Below, piece after piece: positions 1 through 5,779 of a stretch of DNA of 8,866 nucleotides. The stretch is from Cytophagales bacterium. Lineage in GTDB: Bacteria; Bacteroidota; Bacteroidia; Cytophagales; UBA9547. The stretch lies in contig JANYCH010000263.1 of the NCBI GenBank assembly GCA_025360395.1, positions 1-8,866 of the forward strand. Direction: 5' to 3'. Positions within the stretch are counted from its first letter, which is position 1, and each line of letters opens with the position of its first letter. The notes below the pieces were generated by a model. The model searched no databases and had not been told where the DNA came from. It saw only the letters and a list, made by a program, of their open reading frames with translations. Made by a program: the position numbers and the translations under genes.

Positions 1-1023
1 ACTTATGAAACAGAATTCAGAAAAATACCTGACATTCAATATCATGTATTTCAGTTTGTAATAGCTTTTAATCATTTCAACAATGAGGTTTACATCATTG
101 AAAACCTTTATCCTGGAGTGGAATCTGTTGATAATATTGAAAGTATTATGGCATTGATCTTGAAAAATGATTTTGCCAGTTATAAATTTTCCCTGGTCCA
201 AAGGGAAGAATCAAACTTTACAGACGAACAGTTTTTAAAAATCCTTGAGAAAGGGAAAGAACACTGCAGAAGAGGGGACGTGTTTCAGATTGTCTTATCC
301 AGAAGATTTTCAAGACAATTTAAAGGTGATGATTTTAATGTATACAGAAGTTTACGTTCAGTAAACCCATCTCCTTACTTGTTTTACTTTGATTATGGAA
401 GTTTTAGGATTTTTGGCTCATCTCCAGAAGCCCAAATAGTGATCAAAAATGACAAGGCTGTTATTTATCCAATAGCAGGTACTTTCAGAAGAAGTGGGGA
501 TGACACCCGGGATGGACAATTGGCTGAACAGTTGCTCAATGACCCAAAAGAGAATGCAGAACATGTTATGCTTGTAGACCTGGCACGAAACGACCTGAGC
601 AGGCATGGCGAAGCAGTTAGGGTTGAAACTTTTAAAGAAGTGCAATACTACTCTCATGTAATTCACCTTGTATCAAAAGTAAGTGGTAAATTGTCTGAAA
701 ACCATAAGTTTATGGATGTTGTTGGTGATACTTTTCCTGCCGGGACTTTATCAGGTGCACCGAAACACATGGCTTTAAGGCTCATCAACAAATATGAACA
801 TGGCAACCGTGGATTTTATGGAGGATGCATTGGTTATATGAGTTTCAAAGGTGAATACAACCATGCTATTATGATCAGGTCTATTATGAGCAAGGACAAT
901 GTTTTATACTATCAGGCAGGAGCCGGAGTGGTAGATTTGTCTGTCATAGAAAATGAGCTTCAAGAGGTTAATAACAAACTTGCAGCATTAAAAAAAGCTA
1001 TTATCCAGGCTGAGCATATTTAG
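1..1023 (+). CDS. trpE: Anthranilate synthase component I (3' part; start lies upstream of window)
   Basis: Anthranilate synthase large subunit converts chorismate plus ammonia (supplied by TrpG) to anthranilate, the first step of tryptophan synthesis in the cytoplasm. The frame is open from base 1, so 340 codons of the chorismate-binding C-terminal part are present and roughly the first quarter, including the feedback-binding N-terminus, is missing. The GTG at 118 is internal. Visible motifs are SPEAQ (about base 421), PIAGT (469-483), AEHVMLVDLARND, AGTLSGAPKHMALRL, RGFYGGCIGY and AGAGVV near the end. The Ala in PIAGT fits TrpE, whereas typical PabB has Lys there. The LARNDLSR variant replaces the more common LGRNDLGR; I believe this is usual in Bacteroidota. 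It is followed by trpG, but a repeat-bounded cassette begins one base after its TAG stop. Identification is firm; PabB is the alternative, and PIAGT and the adjacent trpG argue against it. Confidence 0.95.
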   Translation, partial: TYETEFRKIPDIQYHVFQFVIAFNHFNNEVYIIENLYPGVESVDNIESIMALILKNDFASYKFSLVQREESNFTDEQFLKILEKGKEHCRRGDVFQIVLSRRFSRQFKGDDFNVYRSLRSVNPSPYLFYFDYGSFRIFGSSPEAQIVIKNDKAVIYPIAGTFRRSGDDTRDGQLAEQLLNDPKENAEHVMLVDLARNDLSRHGEAVRVETFKEVQYYSHVIHLVSKVSGKLSENHKFMDVVGDTFPAGTLSGAPKHMALRLINKYEHGNRGFYGGCIGYMSFKGEYNHAIMIRSIMSKDNVLYYQAGAGVVDLSVIENELQEVNNKLAALKKAIIQAEHI

Positions 1024-1060
1024 GTTTTGAGTTGACAGTTAACGGTTGACAGTTGACAGT
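1024..1060 (+). repeat. Left terminal inverted repeat with four tandem GTTGACA heptamers
   Basis: After an outer GTTTTGAGTTG (1024-1034), overlapping tandem 7-mers run at 1031 (GTTGACA), 1038 (GTTAACG, degenerate), 1045 and 1052 (both GTTGACA), ending with GT at 1060. They begin immediately after the trpE stop codon. The array is the inverted partner of the array at 1541-1568. In RNA the two could pair over a perfect 16-bp stem that loops out the four-helix-bundle gene. Confidence 0.85.
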
Positions 1061-1107
1061 GCAGTTTGATGTATGGAATATTATGGATCTGAAATAGATA
1101 TAGTTAA

Positions 1108-1470
1108 TTGGAAGATTATAAAGAGTTGGAAGTTTTCAAAGAATGTCGGAAACTGGTTAAAATTATTTATGAACTAACCAGTTCCTTTCCGAAAGAAGAA
1201 ATCTATGGAATAACTAATCAAATCAGAAGAAGTACCGTTTCAGTAATATCAAATTTTGCTGAAGGAATGGGCAGGCAACACCTAACTGATACAATTCATT
1301 TTATGCATATTGCACGTGGCTCTTTATTCGAACTGGAAACCCAATGTATTCTGGCAAATGATTTAAATTTCTTGAGAAAAGAGCATTTTGAAGAAATAAC
1401 CAAATCAATTAAAGCTTGCTTAAGACTCCTGAATGGATTTATCAATTACTTAAAAACAAAAAAGAATTGA
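1108..1470 (+). CDS. Four-helix-bundle protein (23S rRNA intervening-sequence / S23 family)
   Basis: This 120-residue protein matches the four-helix-bundle family first described from 23S rRNA intervening sequences and related to the Avd accessory protein of diversity-generating retroelements. The molecular role of stand-alone members is not established. Family features seen are the N-terminal YKELEVFKECRKLV helix, an IRRSTVSVISNFAEG segment (about residues 39-53), then GRQ followed by the IARGSLFELETQ helix (about 68-79) and a final amphipathic helix ending in KTKKN. Length is typical. The start is assigned to TTG because a stop codon (TAA 1105-1107) lies directly before it, and the next in-frame Met is residue 54, inside the conserved core. 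The weak start may reflect low expression or a decayed ATG. The gene lies inside the inverted-repeat cassette that separates trpE from trpG, and it probably relies on the trpE transcript. No reverse transcriptase or rRNA gene is nearby. Confidence 0.85.
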   Translation: MEDYKELEVFKECRKLVKIIYELTSSFPKEEIYGITNQIRRSTVSVISNFAEGMGRQHLTDTIHFMHIARGSLFELETQCILANDLNFLRKEHFEEITKSIKACLRLLNGFINYLKTKKN

Positions 1471-1520
1471 TTTTATCAATTCAATTCGTCCTCATACTGT
1501 TCATTAATAACTAAAAGAAA

Positions 1521-2165
1521 ATGAGTTCTAATATCCCCACAGTCAACAGTCAACTGTCAACTGTCAACTCTCACCCCACAACTCAAAACTCACAACTGAA
1601 ACTACTGGTTCTGGACAACTATGACTCATTCACTTACAACTTAGTGCATTTGGTGAAGGCCCTGGGCTTTACAAATGTGGAGGTACACAGGAATGACAAG
1701 ATTGCGCTGGAAGATATTAACAGGTTTGATAAAATTATTCTATCACCTGGACCTGGTGTTCCTTCAGAAGCAGGCTTGCTCCTGGATGTAATAAGGGAAT
1801 ATGCCGGCAAGAAACCTATCCTGGGCGTTTGTCTTGGCCATCAGGCTATAGGGGAAGCATTTGGTGGGAATCTTACAAATCTTTCTAAAGTTTACCACGG
1901 CATTGCAACTAAGATAAAAGTTACCAATCCTAAAGATTCAATGTTTACCGATTTACCGGCTGAGCTTGAAGTTGGACGGTACCACAGCTGGGTAATTGAC
2001 AGAGAAGGATTTCCGGAAGACATCGAAATTACCGCTGAAGATGAAGGTGGTTTTATTATGGCCTTGTCACATAAAAAATACGATATAAAAGGAGTTCAAT
2101 TCCATCCTGAATCTATTCTTACTCCAGACGGGTCCAAACTAATGGAAAACTGGCTGAAACTTTAA
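1521..2165 (+). CDS. trpG: Anthranilate synthase component II (glutamine amidotransferase) with repeat-encoded N-terminal extension
   Basis: TrpG hydrolyses glutamine and channels ammonia to TrpE. The class I amidotransferase fold is clear: LLVLDNYDSFTYNLVH (residues 28-43), LSPGPG (74-79), the nucleophile elbow GVCLGHQAIG with Cys104, YHSWV (154-158), and the QFHPES motif with His195 and Glu197. The protein has 214 residues; without the first 26 it would match the usual length and usual beginning (M-K-L/I-L-V-L-D-N-Y). Those 26 residues, including TVNSQLSTVNS, are encoded by the right repeat array. The position of the usual Met is CTG (1596-1598). ATG 1521 is the only in-frame ATG, GTG or TTG between the upstream stop (1512-1514) and the conserved core, so it decides the start. 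PabA is the alternative name, since some bacteria share one subunit between both synthases; the trpE neighbour favours TrpG. Confidence 0.92.
   Translation: MSSNIPTVNSQLSTVNSHPTTQNSQLKLLVLDNYDSFTYNLVHLVKALGFTNVEVHRNDKIALEDINRFDKIILSPGPGVPSEAGLLLDVIREYAGKKPILGVCLGHQAIGEAFGGNLTNLSKVYHGIATKIKVTNPKDSMFTDLPAELEVGRYHSWVIDREGFPEDIEITAEDEGGFIMALSHKKYDIKGVQFHPESILTPDGSKLMENWLKL
1541..1589 (-). repeat. Right terminal inverted repeat with four tandem TGTCAAC/AGTCAAC heptamers, inside trpG
   Basis: Tandem 7-mers run at 1541 and 1548 (AGTCAAC) and at 1555 and 1562 (TGTCAAC), followed by an outer CAACTCAAAAC at 1579-1589. On the reverse strand this is the same GTTGACA array and GTTTTGAGTTG end as at 1024-1060. 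Three heptamers make 21 nt, so translation in the trpG frame gives a 7-residue periodicity (TVNSQLS, TVNS). The array falls wholly within the trpG coding sequence and encodes its extra N-terminus. Confidence 0.85.
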
Positions 2166-2181
2166 GATTTACACCATTTTA

Positions 2182-3081
2182 ATGAACGATATAACTTTCA
2201 AAACAAGCACATTAAGGGAAGCAATGGCCGAAGGAATGGTTTTTTGCTCCCCGGAAACTTTGCTTCAAATACACAGCAATACTGTACCAAAAGGTAATGT
2301 TTTTGAGTTTGCCCGAGCTGCGGGTTTCTTTGGGGCTAAAAAAACGGATCAGTTACTTCCCCATTGCCATCCGGTGACAATTGATGGGATGGACCTTAAT
2401 TTTGAAATCCTTGAAAAAGGAATAAAAATAACAGGAACTGCCAAGTCAATAGGACGTACCGGAATTGAAATGGAAATATTGACAGGCGTTTCTATTGCCG
2501 CTCTCACTATTTACGATATGCTAAAACCAATTGACAAATCGTTGGAAATATCTGGCATCAGGTTACTTGATAAAAAAGGAGGAAAAACTGACAGGGAAAA
2601 ATATTTTCAAACACCTCCTGCATGTGCCATTTTGGTATGTTCGGAAGAAATAAGAAATGGCACAAGAGAAGACAATGCAATTGAAGAGGTTTTAAGATTA
2701 TTAAGCAAATACAATGTTTCTGACCCTGTAATCGTACATACAGGTGTCAATAAAAATGAGATTTCTGATGAAATAAAAAAGCTGGTAAACAATGGTGAAA
2801 AGTTTGTTTTTACATTAGGCGGAACCGGCTTAGGACAATCAGATACAACTTTTGAAGCAATCGAAGCAATAATTGAGAAAAAAATTGAGGGAATTACCGA
2901 CGCAATGCGAATTCATGCTTATTCGAGAAATCCCTTGGCTATGACTTCTAAATTAATAGCAGGTAGTCTTTCAGGCAGTACTATTTTAAGTCTACCAGGT
3001 AGCAAAGACGGAGCCCGCGAAAGTCTTGAAGCTATTCTTCCAACAGTATTCAAAGTTCAAAAAATGCTTTTAAAAAGTTAA
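2182..3081 (+). CDS. moaCB: Bifunctional molybdenum cofactor biosynthesis protein MoaC/MoaB fusion
   Basis: Two domains of the molybdopterin pathway lie in one 299-residue protein. Residues 1 to about 140 are MoaC, cyclic pyranopterin monophosphate synthase, which acts with MoaA on GTP. Seen are TLREAMAEG, PKGNVFEFARAAG, LPHCHP (59-64), TGIEMEIL (93-100), ALTIYDMLK ending in the Asp112/Lys115 pair expected in the active site, and RLLDKKGGK. Residues about 146-299 are a MoaB/MogA-type domain, which binds or adenylylates molybdopterin. Seen are TLGGTGLGQSDTTFEA (211-226), a variant of the usual TGGTG-x-G-x-x-D-x-T motif, and LPGSKDGA near the end. The MoaC part is slightly short at its N-terminus. 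Such fusions are known in Bacteroidota. The gene starts 16 nt after trpG and ends 4 nt before moeA, so co-transcription is likely. Confidence 0.93.
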   Translation: MNDITFKTSTLREAMAEGMVFCSPETLLQIHSNTVPKGNVFEFARAAGFFGAKKTDQLLPHCHPVTIDGMDLNFEILEKGIKITGTAKSIGRTGIEMEILTGVSIAALTIYDMLKPIDKSLEISGIRLLDKKGGKTDREKYFQTPPACAILVCSEEIRNGTREDNAIEEVLRLLSKYNVSDPVIVHTGVNKNEISDEIKKLVNNGEKFVFTLGGTGLGQSDTTFEAIEAIIEKKIEGITDAMRIHAYSRNPLAMTSKLIAGSLSGSTILSLPGSKDGARESLEAILPTVFKVQKMLLKS

Positions 3082-3085
3082 TTAG

Positions 3086-4273
3086 ATGATTTCTGTCCAG
3101 AAAGCCTTGCAATTGGTTTTGAATGAAGCAAAAAGCTTTTGGAATGAAAATGTGTTGCTTGAAAATGCGCTGGGAAAAATTCTTGCTGAAGATATAAAGG
3201 CTGATAGAAATTATCCCCCTTTCAATCGCGCAACCATGGATGGATATGCTTTTTTAAGTACAGATGTGACAGAAAAAGGAATTTCTGAATTCTCCGTGGC
3301 AGGAGAATTATTCGCAGGCTATCAGTTCGATAAAAAAGTGAACACTGGTGAGTGCATAAAAATCATGACAGGTTCTGCTGCACCAGCTGGTTTAGATTGT
3401 ATTGTTCAGGTTGAACTTTCCACTGAAATTGGCAATAAAATTAAATTTTCGGGAGAAATAAAGCCTTGGAAAAATATTGCAAGAGAAGGTGAGGATTGCA
3501 AGAAAGACAATATCATATTAAAGGAAGGGATCAAATTAAGTCCAGTTGAAATCGGGGCCTTAGCGGCCCTGGGAAAAAAAACTATACGGGTAAAGTCTTC
3601 ACCAAAAGTTGCTATTCTTTCTACAGGCGATGAACTAGTGCCTGTAGGTGAAGAAGTAACACCATATCAGATTCGAGACTCGAATGCCTATGCTTTGCAG
3701 GCGTTTTTTCAATCATCAGGAATTCAGGTTACCAGGAGAGAAATTGTTTCAGATAGTCCTGACTCATTAAAAAAAGTTTTAGGCGAAATTGTTGATTTTG
3801 ATATTGTTGTACTGTCTGGCGGAGTTTCAATGGGAGCAGCAGATTATGTTCCAGCTGCATTGTTATCAGTAGGAATTGAAAAAGTCTTCCATAAAATCAA
3901 ATTGAAGCCAGGAAAGCCACTTTGGTTTGGGAAAGGTTCTTCAGGTGGTGTCTTTTTTGGACTACCGGGCAATCCCCTCTCCTGCCAGGTTTGTTTTAAG
4001 TTGTTTATAGAACCCTACGTGAGAAAATGTTTTGGTTTGGATAACCAAAACTTACAATCATATCCGGTGTTACAAGAAAGAGTAAAAAAGGTCCAGCTGG
4101 ACGAATATTTTCCTGTAAAACTTGACAATAGCCAATTAGAAATACTTCAATTTAACGGTTCTGGCGACGTCACTTCTGCCTTAGGATCTACAGGAATTGC
4201 ATTACATCCAATCGGGAAAGGCGATGTTATGATAGGAGATGAATTAATTTATGTGCCCTGGCAATTTTTGTAA
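3086..4273 (+). CDS. moeA: Molybdopterin molybdotransferase MoeA
   Basis: MoeA inserts molybdate into adenylylated molybdopterin, the step after the MogA-type reaction encoded just upstream. The 395-residue length is normal for the family. Conserved motifs in order: RATMDGYA (48-55), IMTGSAAPAGLDCIVQVE (93-110), AREGED (132-137), ILSTGDEL (177-184), LSGGVSMGAADYV (243-255), KPGKPLWFG (274-282) and GLPGNPLSC (292-300). The C-terminal beta-barrel domain IV (about 327-392) is present and includes FNGSGDVTSAL and IGKGDVMIGDELIYV. The start ATG lies 4 nt after the moaCB stop, indicating translational coupling. The TAA stop directly abuts the stop codon of the opposing lipoprotein gene. No residue loss suggests inactivation. 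Confidence 0.95.
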   Translation: MISVQKALQLVLNEAKSFWNENVLLENALGKILAEDIKADRNYPPFNRATMDGYAFLSTDVTEKGISEFSVAGELFAGYQFDKKVNTGECIKIMTGSAAPAGLDCIVQVELSTEIGNKIKFSGEIKPWKNIAREGEDCKKDNIILKEGIKLSPVEIGALAALGKKTIRVKSSPKVAILSTGDELVPVGEEVTPYQIRDSNAYALQAFFQSSGIQVTRREIVSDSPDSLKKVLGEIVDFDIVVLSGGVSMGAADYVPAALLSVGIEKVFHKIKLKPGKPLWFGKGSSGGVFFGLPGNPLSCQVCFKLFIEPYVRKCFGLDNQNLQSYPVLQERVKKVQLDEYFPVKLDNSQLEILQFNGSGDVTSALGSTGIALHPIGKGDVMIGDELIYVPWQFL

Positions 4274-4795
4274 TTAATATATTTTAGTACCTGTCAAGCC
4301 ACCTGACTCATCGAAAAATTTCCATTCACCCTCTCTGTTGCCGTTATTGTAATTGCCTTCTGAGGAAAGTTTCCCGTTGTTGTAATAGGATTTCCAGGTT
4401 CCGGATCGAACATTGTTCTGGTAATTTCCTTCTTCTGATAAATTGCCGTTGTTGTAATAAAATTTCCAGTAGCCAGACAATTTGCCATTGCTGAAATTAC
4501 CTTCACGCATCATTTTTCCATTCGGGTAATAAATTTTCCAGTATCCTGAAGGAGTACCGTTCTGATAATTCCCCTCACTGATCAGCTGATAAGAATTTGC
4601 ATAATAAAAATAAGTATAGCCGTTTAAGACCGGATTGGCATAAGGTAAATTAAACCTGTTTGTATCAGGATAGTTGTAAATATATGGGTTATATCTATTT
4701 TGATAAAAGGGGTCATCAACGTATGGCGGAGGTGTTTTTTTACAAGCGCACCATAACAAGCCAGATAGGAGTAAAAGGTATAATTTAGATTTCAT
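4274..4795 (-). CDS. MORN-type repeat lipoprotein
   Basis: This 173-residue protein starts with a type II signal peptide: basic MKSK, hydrophobic LYLLLLSGLLW, then CAC-KK with Cys18 as the likely lipidated residue, giving predicted membrane anchoring. A Pro/Tyr/Asn-rich linker follows (about 21-70). Then come 24-residue repeats of MORN_2 / YwqK type, each roughly EGNYQNG-x-x-SGYWK-x-YYNNG, beginning near residues 74, 98, 122 and 146. Such repeats are often automatically named YwqK antitoxin, but no toxin partner is visible, so that function is not supported here. The role is unknown; the repeats are expected to form extended beta-hairpin surfaces. The ATG lies 15 nt downstream of the end of the interrupted STAS-like gene, so the two are probably co-transcribed. 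The stop codon touches the moeA stop from the other strand. Confidence 0.88.
   Translation of the reverse strand: MKSKLYLLLLSGLLWCACKKTPPPYVDDPFYQNRYNPYIYNYPDTNRFNLPYANPVLNGYTYFYYANSYQLISEGNYQNGTPSGYWKIYYPNGKMMREGNFSNGKLSGYWKFYYNNGNLSEEGNYQNNVRSGTWKSYYNNGKLSSEGNYNNGNREGEWKFFDESGGLTGTKIY
4316..4576 (-). repeat. 72-nt tandem repeats encoding MORN-type units
   Basis: Similarity at DNA level recurs every 72 bases, for example the near-identical TTCCCGTTGTTGTAATA at 4371 and TTGCCGTTGTTGTAATA at 4443. About four degenerate copies correspond to the 24-residue protein repeats of the lipoprotein. The close DNA similarity of neighbouring units suggests fairly recent duplication or gene conversion and a potential for copy-number change. 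Confidence 0.75.
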
Positions 4796-4810
4796 TATTA
4801 AATAAAGCGA

Positions 4811-5227
4811 TTATACTGATTGAAGCCATTGCTTAGCTTCATTTATATTGTAAAAAGTTTTAAAAGTATCATTTTCAGGAGCATTTCTCAATGTTTCTTT
4901 GGTAGAAAACTGACTCAAAGCAGAGGGTGAATATATCCAGGCAAAGTATTTACAACCAGCATTAATCATTTGAGGAACCCAAACTTCTTCTCCCCACTTG
5001 GCAGTAGGCGACTAGATTCCAACCACATTTGTATTGTCATTTAAAACCTTGGCACATTGATATTCTATTACTGCCTCAAGAATCTTATTAGCACCAGTTT
5101 TAACCGAAATTTCAGTCTGATAACCTTTCCAGTCTACCGAAATCCATTTATTAATTGAGTCGTATTCAATTAAAATGTAATCTTCCTTAAAAAAAGGGTG
5201 CATGGTAATTTTGCTGTCCTGGTTCAT
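4811..5227 (-). pseudogene. STAS/SpoIIAA-like small protein gene interrupted by an in-frame TAG
   Basis: Reading from ATG 5227-5225 gives 71 codons (ISVDWKGYQTEISVKTG, then ILEAVIEYQCAKVLNDNTNVVGI), then TAG at 5014-5012. The same frame continues without a gap for 66 codons (SPTAKWGEEVWVPQMINAG, CKYFAWIYSPSALSQFS, NINEAKQWLQSV) to TAA at 4813-4811. Both halves look like one protein of about 138 residues. It resembles small Bacteroidota proteins with an alpha/beta STAS or SpoIIAA-like fold, where a conserved WVP-x-M-I-x-AG-x-KYFAW segment follows the NVVG turn. The family resemblance is from memory and moderate; the function is unknown. A single substitution (for example TGG, CAG or AAG to TAG) would explain the break. 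Alternatives are a sequencing error, stop readthrough, or a functional 71-residue N-terminal fragment. The lipoprotein gene starts 15 nt beyond its end. Confidence 0.75.
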
Positions 5228-5252
5228 TTTTTGTTCGCTGTTAAAGCACTTG

Positions 5253-5280
5253 CAAATTTAAGCAGTGTACTTATAACAAT
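5253..5280 (-). promoter_or_regulatory. Possible Bacteroidota-type promoter for the STAS-like gene and lipoprotein gene
   Basis: On the minus strand TAAATTTG (5260-5253) matches the Bacteroidota -7 consensus TAnnTTTG exactly and lies 25 nt upstream of the start codon at 5227. An ATTG (5280-5277) sits 16 nt further upstream, and a TTTG (5288-5285) 24 nt upstream; both spacings are off the preferred 17-23. The 91-nt gap between arfB and this gene is the largest on this strand segment, which fits a separate promoter. The match is short and could be chance in AT-rich DNA. Confidence 0.35.
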
Positions 5281-5318
5281 ATAGCAAATTAAATTGTTTT
5301 GTTCCTGATTAGATTGGC

Positions 5319-5759
5319 TTAGTAATCTATCTTACCTCTACCCTTTTTAATCTCCTTTTTCATCTTCTTTTCTCCCAAACGGTTTGCGACTGATGATCTT
5401 GTGGGTTTAGACGCCCGTCTTGGCTTTTGTACTTCAAAACAGGACGCGAGTAACCTATAAAATTTGGTGATCAGTTTTTCTTTGTTCTGTAGCTGACTCC
5501 TTTCTTCATCGCATACAAGTCTCAGTTCGCCTGCTCCACTTAATTTTGAAGCCAGCCTTTCCAGTACTTTGTCTTTCTTCTCCTGTTCCAATACCATGCT
5601 ATCTTCAGGCGTCCAGTACAATTCCATCTTTGTACTAACCTTGTTTACATTCTGACCTCCACTTCCTCCGGAAAGTGTAGCCTTAAAGCTCACTTCTCTG
5701 ATGATATCAGTTTTTTGCCAATTGGCCGGGACTGTAAAATAGGCAAACCGGGAATTCAT
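5319..5759 (-). CDS. arfB: Alternative ribosome-rescue aminoacyl-tRNA hydrolase ArfB (YaeJ-like)
   Basis: ArfB enters the A site of ribosomes stalled on mRNA without a stop codon and hydrolyses the peptidyl-tRNA. The 146-residue protein has the single release-factor catalytic domain with SGGSGGQNVNKV, in which GGQ is at residues 34-36, preceded by a VSFKATLS strand. It lacks the codon-recognition domains of RF1/RF2. The C-terminus is strongly basic (KKMKKEIKKGRGKIDY, preceded by KPRRASKPTRSS), as expected for the tail that lies in the empty mRNA channel. Length matches the E. coli protein (about 140). It begins 20 nt after the DUF72 gene stop on the same strand, suggesting co-transcription. 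Confidence 0.93.
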   Translation of the reverse strand: MNSRFAYFTVPANWQKTDIIREVSFKATLSGGSGGQNVNKVSTKMELYWTPEDSMVLEQEKKDKVLERLASKLSGAGELRLVCDEERSQLQNKEKLITKFYRLLASCFEVQKPRRASKPTRSSVANRLGEKKMKKEIKKGRGKIDY

Positions 5760-5779
5760 ATTATGATTGTTTTAAAGTT

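Larger units (their letters stand above)
1024..1589. mobile_element. Candidate non-autonomous cassette carrying a four-helix-bundle gene between trpE and trpG
   Basis: Seen directly: bases 1024-1034 (GTTTTGAGTTG) are the exact reverse complement of 1579-1589, and 1045-1060 (GTTGACAGTTGACAGT) of 1553-1568. The spacer between the two matches is 10 nt on both sides, so the ends form a 37-bp imperfect terminal inverted repeat. The only gene inside is a 120-aa four-helix-bundle protein; no transposase is present. The left end abuts the trpE stop and the right end lies within the trpG reading frame. I see no target-site duplication. Known: genes of this protein family occur as insertions in 23S rRNA genes and elsewhere. 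That this is a mobile or formerly mobile unit is inference from the symmetric ends and from its position splitting a normally tight gene pair. It may instead be a fixed repeat cassette moved by recombination. Confidence 0.6.

Noticed and set aside
118..120. GTG as the start of trpE
   Set aside because: The frame is open from base 1 and the upstream residues continue the protein; the gene is simply cut by the window edge.
418..666. Minus-strand open frame inside trpE, and similar ones inside moaCB, the DUF72 gene, the MscS gene and the beta-CASP gene
   Set aside because: They lie fully within strongly conserved genes on the other strand and show no recognisable protein features.
1073..1180. 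Alternative frame from ATG 1073 as the four-helix-bundle start
   Set aside because: It is in a different frame from the conserved protein and ends soon after; the match to the family begins in the TTG frame.
1108..1470. Diversity-generating retroelement, because the four-helix-bundle protein resembles Avd
   Set aside because: No reverse transcriptase, template repeat or variable repeat is visible in the window; family resemblance alone is not enough.
1031..1568. Heptamer arrays as a CRISPR-like array
   Set aside because: The 7-mers are directly tandem without spacers, occur in two opposite blocks around a gene, and no cas gene is present.
4274..4795. MORN-repeat lipoprotein as an antitoxin of a toxin-antitoxin pair
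   Set aside because: The YwqK antitoxin name is a family label; the neighbours are a STAS-like gene and moeA, and no toxin-like gene is present.
5310..5329. Hairpin TAGATT/AATCTA overlapping the arfB stop as a terminator
   Set aside because: The stem is only 6 AT-rich pairs with no T-tract following on the transcribed strand.
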